From: Chryseobacterium gleum
Lineage (GTDB): Bacteria; Bacteroidota; Bacteroidia; Flavobacteriales_D; Crocinitomicaceae
Length of the DNA stretch: 64,000 bases
Assembly: GCA_945862165.1 (NCBI GenBank)
Contig: CAMAXI010000006.1
Span: 86,279-150,278 of the forward strand
Reading direction: 5' to 3'
Made by a program: the position numbers and the translations under genes. The number at the start of each line of letters is the position of its first letter. Within the stretch, counting starts at the first letter, position 1. The notes beneath the pieces are model-generated. The model was not told where the DNA came from. It did no database searches and saw nothing but the letters and a program-made list of their open reading frames with translations. Shown here in pieces: positions 31,291 through 40,733 of this stretch.

Positions 31291-32694
31291 ATGAGTTCAT
31301 ACGACGTTGCCATTATTGGATCAGGACCTGGAGGATATGTTGCTGCAATACGTTGCGCACAATTAGGTTTTAAAACAGCATTAATTGAAAAATACGACAC
31401 ATTAGGAGGAACATGCTTAAACGTTGGTTGTATACCTTCAAAAGCGCTTTTAGATTCTTCGGAACATTTCCATAATGCAAAACATACATTTTCAACGCAT
31501 GGTATCGGATTAGAAAATCTTACTGCGGACATCAACCAAATGGTAAAACGTAAAGAGGAAGTAATCAACCAAACGTGCAGTGGTATTAAATTTCTAATGG
31601 ATAAAAATAAAATAACTGTTATTCACGGAACAGGTTCATTTGTTTCTAACACAAAAATTTCAGTTAAAAAAGCGGATGGTTATGAAGAAATTATCGAAGC
31701 AAAAAATTCGATTATAGCAACTGGGTCTAAACCAAACTTTTTTCCTGGTATGGAACCAGATAAAAAACGAATCATCACATCTACAGAAGCTTTAAAAATG
31801 ACTGAAATCCCTAAAAAGATGTTAGTGATTGGTGGTGGAGTTATCGGTTTAGAATTAGGGTCTGTTTACGGTAGATTAGGGACTGAAATTCAAGTAATTG
31901 AATTTGCGGATTCCATTATCCCAACGATGGATAAATCATTAGGAAAAGAATTATCAAAAGTACTTAAGAAAGAGGGCTTTAAATTCCACATGGAACATAA
32001 AGTTCAAGGTGTTGTAAACAATGGAGATTCTGTAACTTTAAAAGCTTTAAATAAAAAAGGAGAAGAGGTAATTTTTGAAGCGGATTATTGTTTAGTAGCA
32101 GTTGGAAGAAAGGCATTTACAAATGGATTAGGTCTAGAAAACACAGGAATAATAGTAAACAATAGAGGTCAAGTAGAAGTAAATGATCATTTACAAACTG
32201 CTGTTCCTAACATCTATGCAATTGGTGATGTAGTTAGAGGTGCAATGCTCGCACACAAGGCTGAAGAAGAAGGAGTTTATGTAGCAGAATTGATAGCAGG
32301 ACAAAAACCGCATATCAATTACAACTTAATACCAGGAGTTGTGTATACTTGGCCAGAAGTTGCTGCAGTTGGTAAAACGGAAGAAGAATTAAAAGCAGCG
32401 AACATTGAATATAAAGTAGGTAATTTCCCTATCAAGGCTTTAGGAAGAGCAAGAGCAAGTATGGACACTGCAGGATTTATTAAAATATTGGCAGATAAAA
32501 CTACAGATGAAGTATTAGGCGTTCATATGATTGCACCACGCGCAGCGGATTTAATAATGGAAGCAGTAGTTGCAATGGAGTATAGAGCATCTGCCGAAGA
32601 TATCTCTCGTATTTGTCATCCACACCCAACCTATTCAGAAGGAGTTAAAGAAGCAGCTTTAGATGCAACCGAAGCTAGAGCACTTCACATATAA
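31291..32694 (+). CDS. lpdA: Dihydrolipoyl dehydrogenase (E3)
   Basis: FAD flavoprotein that reoxidises the dihydrolipoyl arm of pyruvate, 2-oxoglutarate and branched-chain dehydrogenases and of the glycine cleavage system, passing electrons to NAD+. It shows the FAD-binding IIGSGPGGYVAA, the redox-active Cys42/Cys47 (GGTCLNVGC), the NAD-binding VIGGGVIGLELGSVY, the second FAD motif YAIGDVVRGAMLAHKAEEEG, and the C-terminal catalytic HPHPTYSE. There are 467 residues. A hairpin terminator follows. Confidence 0.97.
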   Translation: MSSYDVAIIGSGPGGYVAAIRCAQLGFKTALIEKYDTLGGTCLNVGCIPSKALLDSSEHFHNAKHTFSTHGIGLENLTADINQMVKRKEEVINQTCSGIKFLMDKNKITVIHGTGSFVSNTKISVKKADGYEEIIEAKNSIIATGSKPNFFPGMEPDKKRIITSTEALKMTEIPKKMLVIGGGVIGLELGSVYGRLGTEIQVIEFADSIIPTMDKSLGKELSKVLKKEGFKFHMEHKVQGVVNNGDSVTLKALNKKGEEVIFEADYCLVAVGRKAFTNGLGLENTGIIVNNRGQVEVNDHLQTAVPNIYAIGDVVRGAMLAHKAEEEGVYVAELIAGQKPHINYNLIPGVVYTWPEVAAVGKTEEELKAANIEYKVGNFPIKALGRARASMDTAGFIKILADKTTDEVLGVHMIAPRAADLIMEAVVAMEYRASAEDISRICHPHPTYSEGVKEAALDATEARALHI

Positions 32695-32716
32695 CAAATT
32701 ATCAATGAATCTATTT

Positions 32717-32750
32717 AAGGGTAAATGAAAATTTACCCTTATTTATTTTA
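32717..32750 (+). terminator. Terminator after lpdA
   Basis: A perfect 10-bp stem AAGGGTAAAT/ATTTACCCTT (32717-32726 with 32731-32740) with a GAAA tetraloop is followed by the U-rich atttatttta. Confidence 0.85.
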
Positions 32751-32762
32751 AGATCTTTATGT

Positions 32763-33782
32763 ATGAAAAAAACCGGAGTTTTATTATTACAATTAGGAAC
32801 ACCAGATAGTCCAAGCACATCTGATGTCAGACGTTATTTAAACGAATTTTTAAATGACCCTCGTGTTATTGATTTACCTTGGTTAGGTCGAAAACTTCTA
32901 GTAAATGGTATTATTGTTCCTTTTCGTGCACCTAAATCAGCAAAGATTTATAAGAAATTATGGAATCATGGTAATGGAAAATCGCCACTTTTAGATTATT
33001 CTGAAAAAGTCCAAGTCTTATTACAACAGCAATTTCAGAAGGAAAATATAACCGTTGAAATGGCGATGCGATATCAAAATCCTTCGATGGAAGTTGTATT
33101 AGATAAGATGCATCAAGCTAATTATGATCAAATTATAATTATTCCATTATTCCCTCAATATGCAAGTGCTTCAAGTGGTTCTGCCATTGAAAAAGCAATG
33201 AATATTCTTCGAAAATGGTGGGTAGTCCCAGAATTAAAAATTGTTTCTCAATTCTACGATAATCCAGATTATATATCATCGATCATCGAAAGATCAAAAG
33301 AATTTAAACTATCCGACTTCGACCATATCTTATTCTCATACCACGGCTTACCAGAACGTCATGTAGACAAAGTATATAACGACGGTTTATGTGAAGACCA
33401 ACCTTGTGAAGCAGAAATTAACGAATACAATAAATTATGTTATAAGGCTACTTGCTATGCAACAACACGATTAATTGCAAATCAATTAGGTATAACAGAA
33501 AAAGACTATACAGTATGTTTTCAATCTCGTTTAGACAAGAAATGGCTACATCCATTTTCTGACAAAATAGTTGAAGAACAAGGAAAAAAAGGAGCGAAAA
33601 AATTGTTAGTATTTAGCCCTGCATTTATCGCGGATTGTTTAGAAACAATTGTCGAAATAGGCGAAGAATATCAAGAGATTTTTGAAGAGTTCGGTGGAGA
33701 AAAAGTACAATTAGTACCCAGTTCTAACGACCATCCACTTTTTATAAATTGTTTAGAAACATTAGTGAGAGAAAGATTGTAG
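32763..33782 (+). CDS. hemH: Ferrochelatase
   Basis: Inserts Fe2+ into protoporphyrin IX in the last step of haem synthesis. It shows GVLLLQLGTPDSPSTSDVRR at the N terminus, IPLFPQYASASSGSA, the active-site His in FSYHGLPERHVDK, and the C-terminal FSPAFIADCLETIVEIGEEY signature. The 339 residues fit. It carries a C-x4-C-x10-C-x4-C cysteine set just after the active-site His (C in LCEDQPC and LCYKATC), which may bind a metal or cluster. No other haem gene is nearby. Confidence 0.96.
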   Translation: MKKTGVLLLQLGTPDSPSTSDVRRYLNEFLNDPRVIDLPWLGRKLLVNGIIVPFRAPKSAKIYKKLWNHGNGKSPLLDYSEKVQVLLQQQFQKENITVEMAMRYQNPSMEVVLDKMHQANYDQIIIIPLFPQYASASSGSAIEKAMNILRKWWVVPELKIVSQFYDNPDYISSIIERSKEFKLSDFDHILFSYHGLPERHVDKVYNDGLCEDQPCEAEINEYNKLCYKATCYATTRLIANQLGITEKDYTVCFQSRLDKKWLHPFSDKIVEEQGKKGAKKLLVFSPAFIADCLETIVEIGEEYQEIFEEFGGEKVQLVPSSNDHPLFINCLETLVRERL

Positions 33783-33881
33783 TTGTAATTTTAAGACATA
33801 AATAGAAAAGAATAAAGAATCTAAATTGGGATAAAATGGGAAGCTGCGTCTTTCCCCTCTTTGATCAAAATCTTTGTACTA

Positions 33882-34607
33882 TTAAGCTATTACAACTGCT
33901 AAAGCAACACCAACGATAATACTCAACAATTTCATCAAATTAAATCGATGATTTTCACTAGCCTCAAAAATTATTGTTGTAGAAATATGTAAAAACATAC
34001 CAACAACAATGGCAAGTAGTATATTCATCGAAAACATATCGATAGCATTATGAGCAATTTTTCCAAAAAGTAAACCTAGAGGTGTCATACACGCAAAAGT
34101 CATAAGGATAATCCAAGATTTTTTATTTGTAATTCCTGATCCCTTTAGCAAAGTCATTAAAGCGATGGCAACAGGAGTCTGGTGAAACAAAATTCCTAGT
34201 AACAAGGATTGTCCTGACATATGACTATGATGGGCATGTATTTCCCCTCCTGCTAATGGGATACCTTCAATAAAAGAATGAACGGACAAAGAAAAAAACA
34301 AAGCCCAAGGAATTCTGTGATTTTTGTGAATATGAATATGTCCATGTTCTATCCCTCCTGAAAAATATTCTAAAAATAATTGAATTAAAAAACCAATCAA
34401 AATAAATAAACCGATACTATATTTAGATTCTGATTCATATAATTCAGGTAAAAAATGAACAAATGCGATCGATAATAAAAAACCACCACTAAAAGCTAAC
34501 ATAATCTTAATCAGCTTTTTTTGTTTAAGTCCATCCATCAAGGAAACAATTATTCCTCCCAAAAAAACAGCAAAAATCAACAACAAAATATTAAAAAGAT
34601 CCATCAT
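33882..34607 (-). CDS. ZIP family metal transporter
   Basis: Inner-membrane permease of the ZIP family, predicted to move Zn2+ or Fe2+ into the cytoplasm. The 241 residues contain about eight hydrophobic segments. Metal-site residues are visible in helix IV (SVHSFIEGIPLAGG) and helix V (LFHQTPVAIALMTLL), with a His-rich cytosolic loop (EHGHIHIHKNHR) between helices III and IV. It overlaps the upstream methyltransferase stop by four bases (ATGA), so the two are translationally coupled. Confidence 0.9.
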   Translation of the reverse strand: MMDLFNILLLIFAVFLGGIIVSLMDGLKQKKLIKIMLAFSGGFLLSIAFVHFLPELYESESKYSIGLFILIGFLIQLFLEYFSGGIEHGHIHIHKNHRIPWALFFSLSVHSFIEGIPLAGGEIHAHHSHMSGQSLLLGILFHQTPVAIALMTLLKGSGITNKKSWIILMTFACMTPLGLLFGKIAHNAIDMFSMNILLAIVVGMFLHISTTIIFEASENHRFNLMKLLSIIVGVALAVVIA

Positions 34608-35350
34608 AATTTTCGTGCAATTATAATTAAACGATCTGAAGTTCCTCCATTAAATGTGTTTAGTTGAAAATCACCAAAAACTTTCTCAATTTTGAAATTT
34701 GTTTCTTTTAACATATTGTGAAAATCATCAAATGTAAAACCACGAACGGATTCTTGAAAATTATATACTTGACCTTGGTCCGTAAAAGAGATATTTTTAT
34801 TTATAAACTTACCATCGAATTCACGTTTTAATTTAAATTCGATATTGTCTTCTACCTTAATCTCTTCTTTTACAAGGGAATTTAACGTTTTTGTTACATT
34901 CATAAAATCGATTACTAACAAACCATTCGTATGTAACATTTCATAAATAGATCTTAATACCTTAAAATTATCTTCTTCAATTTCAAAATAACCAAAACTG
35001 GTGAAAAGATTAAAAACAACATCAAAACTTTCATTATCAATCACTTCACGCATATCGTGTTCTTGAAACTTTAAATGATTATTTTGAAAATGCGTGGCAC
35101 TTTGAATACTTTGCGGAGACAAATCAACCCCTAATACTTTTAAACCTAAATTATTAAGTGTTATAGAATGTCTACCTTTTCCACACGCTAAATCTAAGAC
35201 ATACTCATTGGATAAATTCAAGTATTTATATAAATTGGAAATAAACAATTCAGCTTCTGACTCGTTTCTGTTTTTATAGAGAGAATGGTAATATTTGGTA
35301 TCAAACCAAGTACTAAACCATGCTTTATTTTGATCAACTTTATCCGACAT
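34604..35350 (-). CDS. Class I SAM-dependent methyltransferase
   Basis: The protein has the Rossmann-like methyltransferase fold: motif I YVLDLACGKGRHSITL near residue 50, motif II LGVDLSPQSIQSA, and motif IV DVVFNLFTSFGYF. There are 248 residues. The methyl acceptor is unknown; the type resembles Methyltransf_11/25 proteins acting on small molecules. It forms a two-gene unit with the ZIP transporter. The -7-like box TATTTTTG (minus strand, 35358-35365) ends seven bases before its ATG. Confidence 0.85.
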   Translation of the reverse strand: MSDKVDQNKAWFSTWFDTKYYHSLYKNRNESEAELFISNLYKYLNLSNEYVLDLACGKGRHSITLNNLGLKVLGVDLSPQSIQSATHFQNNHLKFQEHDMREVIDNESFDVVFNLFTSFGYFEIEEDNFKVLRSIYEMLHTNGLLVIDFMNVTKTLNSLVKEEIKVEDNIEFKLKREFDGKFINKNISFTDQGQVYNFQESVRGFTFDDFHNMLKETNFKIEKVFGDFQLNTFNGGTSDRLIIIARKL

Positions 35351-35357
35351 ATTACTA

Positions 35358-35365
35358 CAAAAATA
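35358..35365 (-). promoter_or_regulatory. Putative -7 element for the methyltransferase-ZIP unit
   Basis: Minus-strand TATTTTTG fits TAnnTTTG. No TTG lies at the right distance on this strand. If used, the transcript would start within a few bases of the ATG at 35350. Confidence 0.45.
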
Positions 35366-35384
35366 GACATTATAGAGTGAATTA

Positions 35385-35414
35385 TTGCTACATATTTAGT
35401 TTAACCTATCTTTG
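35385..35414 (+). promoter_or_regulatory. coaE promoter
   Basis: TTG (35385-35387) and TATCTTTG (35407-35414) are spaced by 19 bases. The ATG follows 24 bases later at 35439. Confidence 0.75.
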
Positions 35415-35438
35415 AGATATTATTAGTAGAAATTCATT

Positions 35439-36026
35439 ATGTTAAAAATTGGTATTACTGGTGGAATAGGTTCCGGGAAAACTTTTGTTTGCCACATTCT
35501 AGAAAAATTAGGCTATCCAGTTTTTTATTCCGATCAGGAAGCAAAAAAATTGATGAATGAAAATCTCGATTTAATAATAAAAATAAAGGAGTTATTAGGT
35601 TATGGGGCATATTTAAATGGAATAATAAATAAATCATTTATTGCTCGAAAAATTTTTGAAACTCCTACTTTACGCAATGAATTAAACGCCGTAGTGCATC
35701 CAGAAGTTTATCTTGCATTTGAAAATTGGAGTAAATCTCAACCTAGTAACCTTGTTTTCAACGAATCCGCACTTTTATTCGAAACTGAATCTTACAAACG
35801 ATTTGATAAAACTATTTTAATTACTGCAGATATTTGCCTCAAAATTGAACGAATTAAAAAAAGAGATCTTTTAGATGAAATAGAAATAAAACATCGGATG
35901 AATAGTCAACTTTCCGATGAAATTAAATTGAAATTAGCAGATTTCGTGATAGAGAACAATGAAGATAAACTATTGTTACCACAATTAATTCAATTTATAA
36001 ATCAACTAGAAACTTCTACATTATAA
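35439..36026 (+). CDS. coaE: Dephospho-CoA kinase
   Basis: Phosphorylates the 3'-hydroxyl of dephospho-CoA in the last step of coenzyme A synthesis. The P-loop is GGIGSGKT (residues 8-15). VFYSDQEAKKLM and VVHPEVYLAFENW are recognisable family segments, with the AMP-kinase-like lid around IERIKKRD. There are 195 residues. Its end overlaps the convergent membrane-protein gene by six bases. Confidence 0.93.
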   Translation: MLKIGITGGIGSGKTFVCHILEKLGYPVFYSDQEAKKLMNENLDLIIKIKELLGYGAYLNGIINKSFIARKIFETPTLRNELNAVVHPEVYLAFENWSKSQPSNLVFNESALLFETESYKRFDKTILITADICLKIERIKKRDLLDEIEIKHRMNSQLSDEIKLKLADFVIENNEDKLLLPQLIQFINQLETSTL

Positions 36027-36683
36027 TTCTTCAAAATCATCAAATTTAGTAGAATCTTCTTTGGTATTCTCTTCTTTTACATGCATCTGAGTTGTAACAA
36101 GTGGTTTACCGGACATTAAGTAAAAAACACCATTGATTAATTTATTAGAAATACTTAAAAGGATAAAAAATCCGATTATTTTGAAAATAAAACCTATAAT
36201 AGGTGCTTCTTCAATTCCAACAATTGAATCATAAAACCAGTTACTAATTGGATTTTGAGCATATTGTGGATTAAAAATAAAAAAAACAAACATTCCTATC
36301 CCAAATAAAATAACTCCTACTTCAGCTTTTAAATTAAATATCGGCGTTAAAAACTTCATATTTTCTCCTAAAGAGGCTTTAAATAAAGTAGAGCGTTTTT
36401 GTCTGTTTTGCAGTTTCCCGACAAAATAAACTACCAAAATCAATGCACCTGTATATAATTCATATGGGAGAATATAGCCTGAGTTATTTTGATTTAAACA
36501 AAACAAAAAAGTAACATCAATTAAAAAAAAATATTGTAGCGTTTTTATAGAATATTCTTCAATAATACTTCTTTCAAAATGCTTTGGTCTTATTAAAGTA
36601 ATAGATAAACGAACAAATCCCCATAAAAAACCAAAAACAGCAAACATAACGCCCATCAAAAAGGCAAATTTTAATAGATTCAT
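36021..36683 (-). CDS. Hypothetical five-helix membrane protein
   Basis: I do not recognise the family. About five hydrophobic helices are visible: near residues 3-27, 45-62, 73-92, 118-138 and 160-190. The C-terminal tail of some 25 residues is hydrophilic and acidic (ENTKEDSTKFDDFEEL). I chose the ATG at 36683 (MNLLKFAF, 220 residues) because it starts just before the first helix; a start 15 bases upstream is also possible. It stands alone on its strand, its stop overlapping coaE. Confidence 0.65.
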   Translation of the reverse strand: MNLLKFAFLMGVMFAVFGFLWGFVRLSITLIRPKHFERSIIEEYSIKTLQYFFLIDVTFLFCLNQNNSGYILPYELYTGALILVVYFVGKLQNRQKRSTLFKASLGENMKFLTPIFNLKAEVGVILFGIGMFVFFIFNPQYAQNPISNWFYDSIVGIEEAPIIGFIFKIIGFFILLSISNKLINGVFYLMSGKPLVTTQMHVKEENTKEDSTKFDDFEEL

Positions 36684-36749
36684 ACTACAAAAATGCAAAA
36701 AAAAGTTCTATCCGATTCATTTCTAAAAAAGCATTCTAGAATTAATTAA

Positions 36750-36757
36750 TATATTTG
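36750..36757 (+). promoter_or_regulatory. Putative -7 element for the S46 peptidase
   Basis: TATATTTG matches TAnnTTTG; no clear -33 element. Transcription from here would begin near 36762, downstream of the earliest possible start codon, which supports the ATG at 36788. Confidence 0.45.
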
Positions 36758-36787
36758 ATGTTAATATCTAAAAATAAAAAAATTAGA

Positions 36788-38953
36788 ATGAAAAAAATTT
36801 TATTCGCTATCGCAATAAGTTTTATTACGCTTATTTCCTTTGCTGAAGAAGGAATGCTTATTCCGTCTTTAATTCAAGCTTTTCAATCAGACATGAAAGC
36901 AAAAGGAATGAAATTGTCTGCAGAGCAAATCTACAGTATTAATAATTCCAGTCTAAAAGATGCTGTAATCAGTTTTAATGGAGGATGTACCGCTGAAATA
37001 ATATCTGACCAAGGTTTAATCTTAACAAATCATCATTGTGGTTTTTACAACATTCAATCACATTCATCACTTGAAAACGACTATTTAAAAAACGGTTTTT
37101 GGGCAAAAACTAAAGCAGAAGAGTTAGCAAATCCAGGTTTAACAGCTACCCGTATTGTTCGTATAGATGATGTAACTGCAAGTGTCCTATTTGGAGTTAC
37201 GGACGAAACGCCATTAAATGAACGTAACCAAAAAATCAAAGAAAACATCCAACAAATCATAAAAGATAAGAGCTTAAATACCCACTACAAAATTGATATT
37301 AAGGAGTTTGACTATGGTAATAGCTTTTATGCTATGACTACTGAAGTATTTACAGATGTAAGACTTGTTGGCGCTCCTCCAAGTTCTATTGGGAAATTTG
37401 GTGGTGATACAGACAATTGGGTTTGGCCAAGACATACTGGAGATTTTGCATTATTTAGAATTTATGCAGGACCAGATAATAAACCTGCTGTATACAATCA
37501 AACCAATGTTCCATATATTCCAGAATACTCCTTAACAATCGATGCTGGACATAGAAAATCAGGAGAATTTACAATGGTATACGGATTTCCAGGTGTTACT
37601 GAACAACATACTGTCTCGGGACAATTAGCATATTTAATAAATAGAGAAAGACCTGCGCGTATTGGTATGCGTGAAAAATCTTTATCCATCATTAACACAC
37701 GTATGCGCGCTAGCGATGATATTCGCATTAAATACGCTGCAAAGCAAGCAACAATCGCTAATTCCTATAAGAAATGGATTGGCCAAGTGCAAGGTTTGGT
37801 AGAACTTAATGCGATTGAAATTAAAAAACAATACGAGGCAAAATATACCAAAACAGCGCAGAAAACGGAGCAATGGAGGAATCGATATGGAGATATTGTG
37901 CAAAAAATGAATAATTTATTTGAAGAAAATAAAGAATATGACTTCACAAATACGATGATTATGGAATACATCTATATCGGTGGTGGGCCAGAATTTTTCA
38001 AACAAGTGAGAGTTGTAGATGAGTTAGTCAAAAATTATGACAAGTATAAATCTGCAGGTGAAATACCTACTAAAATTGAAAAAATTAAAACTTCGTATGA
38101 AAAATTCTTTAAGAATTATAATAAAGAAATAGATCAAACTATTTTTAATCTATTACATGCAGAGTTCATTCATTTAATGAATCCAAACTATCTTCCAACG
38201 ACTGTCTTAAGTAAAAAAACTGAAGAATGGTCTAACGAAATATATACAAAATCGATTTTTACGGATAAAGAAAAGTTAGCGTATTTCTACGCAAACCTAA
38301 ATGACGAATCCATCGTAAAAATAAAACAAGATCCTGCCTATATTTTGTATACAGATATTATTAATAAATACAGCACTGAAATTGTTCCAAGATTAGATGA
38401 TTTCAACGCAAAAATGGATGATCTATTAAAAATATATATTGAAGGTAAACACGTTATGTTTCCGAAAGACAAACACTGGCCGGATGCCAACGGTACACTT
38501 CGAATTGCTTATGGAAAACTAGAAGGATCTTCACCTAAAGATGGATTAGAGTATAAAAATCATTCTACCGTAGAAGGTATATTAGAAAAAAACAGAACAA
38601 ATAATCCTGATTTTGAACTATTACCGCGTATAAAAGAATTGTACGAGAAAAAAGAATATGGCGGATATGACCAAGACGGGGAGTTATGGGTATGTTATAC
38701 GGCTTCTAATCACACAACAGGTGGTAACTCTGGTTCTCCTGTACTAAACAAAGATGGTTACTTTATAGGGATTAATTTTGACCGCACTTGGGAAAGTACG
38801 ATGAGTGATTATATGTTTGATCCTGCTAGGTGTCGAAACATCGTATGTGATTCTAGATACATACTATGGGTCATCGATGTATATGCAGAAGCAGATAATT
38901 TAATTGAAGAGATGCATATTATAACCGAGAAAGATAAACGAAGAAAAATGTAA
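36788..38953 (+). CDS. S46 family dipeptidyl peptidase, DPP11-like
   Basis: Exported serine exopeptidase that removes dipeptides from peptide N termini, feeding periplasmic peptide uptake. A signal peptide covers residues 1-20 (MKKILFAIAISF...). The catalytic His is in LTNHHCG (about residue 83) and the nucleophile is Ser648 in TGGNSGSPV. Arg666 in INFDRTWE lies 18 residues after the Ser. From memory, Porphyromonas DPP11 has Arg673 eighteen residues after Ser655, setting Asp/Glu preference at P1, while DPP7 has Gly there; I infer acidic P1 specificity. The 721 residues fit the family. I prefer the ATG at 36788 over an upstream TTG. Confidence 0.93.
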   Translation: MKKILFAIAISFITLISFAEEGMLIPSLIQAFQSDMKAKGMKLSAEQIYSINNSSLKDAVISFNGGCTAEIISDQGLILTNHHCGFYNIQSHSSLENDYLKNGFWAKTKAEELANPGLTATRIVRIDDVTASVLFGVTDETPLNERNQKIKENIQQIIKDKSLNTHYKIDIKEFDYGNSFYAMTTEVFTDVRLVGAPPSSIGKFGGDTDNWVWPRHTGDFALFRIYAGPDNKPAVYNQTNVPYIPEYSLTIDAGHRKSGEFTMVYGFPGVTEQHTVSGQLAYLINRERPARIGMREKSLSIINTRMRASDDIRIKYAAKQATIANSYKKWIGQVQGLVELNAIEIKKQYEAKYTKTAQKTEQWRNRYGDIVQKMNNLFEENKEYDFTNTMIMEYIYIGGGPEFFKQVRVVDELVKNYDKYKSAGEIPTKIEKIKTSYEKFFKNYNKEIDQTIFNLLHAEFIHLMNPNYLPTTVLSKKTEEWSNEIYTKSIFTDKEKLAYFYANLNDESIVKIKQDPAYILYTDIINKYSTEIVPRLDDFNAKMDDLLKIYIEGKHVMFPKDKHWPDANGTLRIAYGKLEGSSPKDGLEYKNHSTVEGILEKNRTNNPDFELLPRIKELYEKKEYGGYDQDGELWVCYTASNHTTGGNSGSPVLNKDGYFIGINFDRTWESTMSDYMFDPARCRNIVCDSRYILWVIDVYAEADNLIEEMHIITEKDKRRKM

Positions 38954-38960
38954 CAGATTA

Positions 38961-38988
38961 TAATTTATGAATTGTAATTTATGAATTG
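38961..38988. repeat. Perfect 14-bp tandem repeat
   Basis: TAATTTATGAATTG occurs twice head to tail (38961-38974 and 38975-38988), directly before the terminator stem. Confidence 0.75.
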
Positions 38989-39015
38989 GGTAGCTAAAAA
39001 GTTACCCTTTTTTAT
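38988..39015 (+). terminator. Terminator after the S46 peptidase
   Basis: Stem GGGTAGC/GTTACCC (38988-38994 with 39001-39007, one G-U pair), a six-base loop and the tail tttttatt. It overlaps the 3' end of the convergent DUF6056 gene. Confidence 0.8.
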
Positions 39016-40403
39016 TTCCCAATAAGATAAGAATTTAAATCCCAATATGTTTTATAACACGTGTTTGGAAAATACTTTGGATCACTTGAAAGGTCATAAA
39101 TAAATATAGATCTAGGCTTTATATTTAAGACAGGTATTTTTTGAATTTTATAAATGTGTTTATCCATATTATCCAATAATAAATAACGATTATTCAATTG
39201 CTTATTGAAGTTTTTTGCATCATTTGATATCAAATCTTTCCATGCTGTAAAGCTGTTATTACTAAATCCTAAACATAATATGGATACTATTAATGTTATT
39301 TTCTTTATTTGAACATTGCCAAATATTTTCGTGTTAATTAATACATCACTCCAAACAGTTAAATTAATAAACCACAACATAATAAAATAAAAATAAGCCA
39401 TGTTAACAGTCCTGTGTTGGCCCATGATTCCAGTACTCCAATATGCAGGGAAAATTGCAAGAAATAACACACCAATTAGCGTGATAAATACAATCCATCT
39501 GTTTACGAAAAAATGATTTCGCAACAAATTTGAAAAAAACACAACAAATTGACTAAAAGAAAGATAAATATATGAAAGCAAAATTAGGACACCGTTAAAA
39601 GTCCAATCAAAAGAAAAACGAAGCATTTGCAGAAAAGTTTGCAAGACCGAATATCCTAGACGATGGGATTCACCAATGAAATATGACTCTCTAACTTTAT
39701 TTCCAGGTGCAAAATATACCAAACAAAAACCAATCAATGAAGCTATTAAAAAGCCAAAATACCAAGATCTATTTGCTAGTTTATATCTCCATTGAATTAC
39801 TACAATAAGAACATGCAATGCAACTAAAAATAACATTTCCACTTCGTTGAATCCTGCTAAAAGCAGGATGGAACAAAAAAGTAAAATAAAAAGTACCGTT
39901 TTAGAGAGACCTTTTTTACAATTCGAAAAATGATGTAATCCAATAAAATAAAAAAGTGTAAAACAATTTGCTAATTGATAGGTTACAACACCTGTATACC
40001 AATAGGTTCCTTCAGATAATACAGGCATCTGAAAGAGATTTAAAAGTATGATAAAAAGCGTAACTATTAAAATAGTACGTCTATTAAGTACTTTTTTAAA
40101 GAAATAATTTAAAAAACAAAAAATAGAAATAATGGCTGACAAGAAAATCCCTAACAAACTTATTCGATAAATCGACAACCAATAATTACGAAATATTAAT
40201 GGGTTTTTTAAAACAAAAATATTCGAAAAATAACGACCATTCCATAAATTATATTCATCTATTAATGCTGGAAAAAGCCCTTGTTTGGAACCTAAAATCG
40301 CATACGAAAAATCATCTCCAGAAGGATGACAATACGCAAATAATAGAAAATATGGGAGTAAGCATAAAATTAATACCCCTATTAATTTATTCTGGTAAGA
40401 CAT
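39012..40403 (-). CDS. DUF6056 family polytopic membrane protein
   Basis: A 463-residue protein with about 10-12 hydrophobic helices. Conserved soluble motifs are HPSGDDFSY after helix 1, WNGRYFS, and FAPGNKVRES. Acidic residues just after the first helix and the overall layout resemble GT-C glycosyltransferases, which use lipid-linked sugars, but this is inference. The C-terminal 80 residues are soluble. Its start lies 17 bases inside the end of gldC, so it is translated from the same message as gldB and gldC. Whether this link to gliding genes is meaningful is untested. Confidence 0.78.
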   Translation of the reverse strand: MSYQNKLIGVLILCLLPYFLLFAYCHPSGDDFSYAILGSKQGLFPALIDEYNLWNGRYFSNIFVLKNPLIFRNYWLSIYRISLLGIFLSAIISIFCFLNYFFKKVLNRRTILIVTLFIILLNLFQMPVLSEGTYWYTGVVTYQLANCFTLFYFIGLHHFSNCKKGLSKTVLFILLFCSILLLAGFNEVEMLFLVALHVLIVVIQWRYKLANRSWYFGFLIASLIGFCLVYFAPGNKVRESYFIGESHRLGYSVLQTFLQMLRFSFDWTFNGVLILLSYIYLSFSQFVVFFSNLLRNHFFVNRWIVFITLIGVLFLAIFPAYWSTGIMGQHRTVNMAYFYFIMLWFINLTVWSDVLINTKIFGNVQIKKITLIVSILCLGFSNNSFTAWKDLISNDAKNFNKQLNNRYLLLDNMDKHIYKIQKIPVLNIKPRSIFIYDLSSDPKYFPNTCYKTYWDLNSYLIGK

Positions 40404-40731
40404 TCATTTTATCTGCAAAGTGAAAACAATAATCACGTAAATCTTCACAAATTAAAGTTTCTCCAGTAGCACGCTCAAAACTATCTGCCATCGTCAATAA
40501 CGTTTGATGAAAAAATTGTTTCATTTCTTCAACAGACATATCTTCAGTCCATAAATCAATTTTTAACGTATGCCCTTTATCAGCATCCCACATAGCTAAC
40601 ATCATCGCTTTCGTGTCTTGATTTTCAACTTGACCATCTGTAGCGCTCCATTTCATTCGAAGCGGCACATGGTTTTCATTCAAACCTACATTAACCTCAA
40701 TTTTTGACGTTTTTGTTATTTCTTTACTCAT
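40387..40731 (-). CDS. gldC: Gliding motility protein GldC
   Basis: Small soluble protein found almost only in Bacteroidota with type IX secretion and gliding; in Flavobacterium johnsoniae it improves gliding and is thought to support GldB. The 114 residues have the family pattern: KTSKIEVNVGLNENHVPLRM, MKWSATDG, AMMLAMWDADKGHTLKIDLW and LTMADSFERATGE. It follows gldB after two bases and overlaps the DUF6056 gene. Confidence 0.93.
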   Translation of the reverse strand: MSKEITKTSKIEVNVGLNENHVPLRMKWSATDGQVENQDTKAMMLAMWDADKGHTLKIDLWTEDMSVEEMKQFFHQTLLTMADSFERATGETLICEDLRDYCFHFADKMNVLPE

Positions 40732-40733
40732 TA

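Noticed and set aside
33783..33881. Terminator between hemH and the ZIP gene
   Set aside because: GGGAA...TTCCC near 33838-33857 gives only a 5-6 bp stem with a large loop and no good U-tract.
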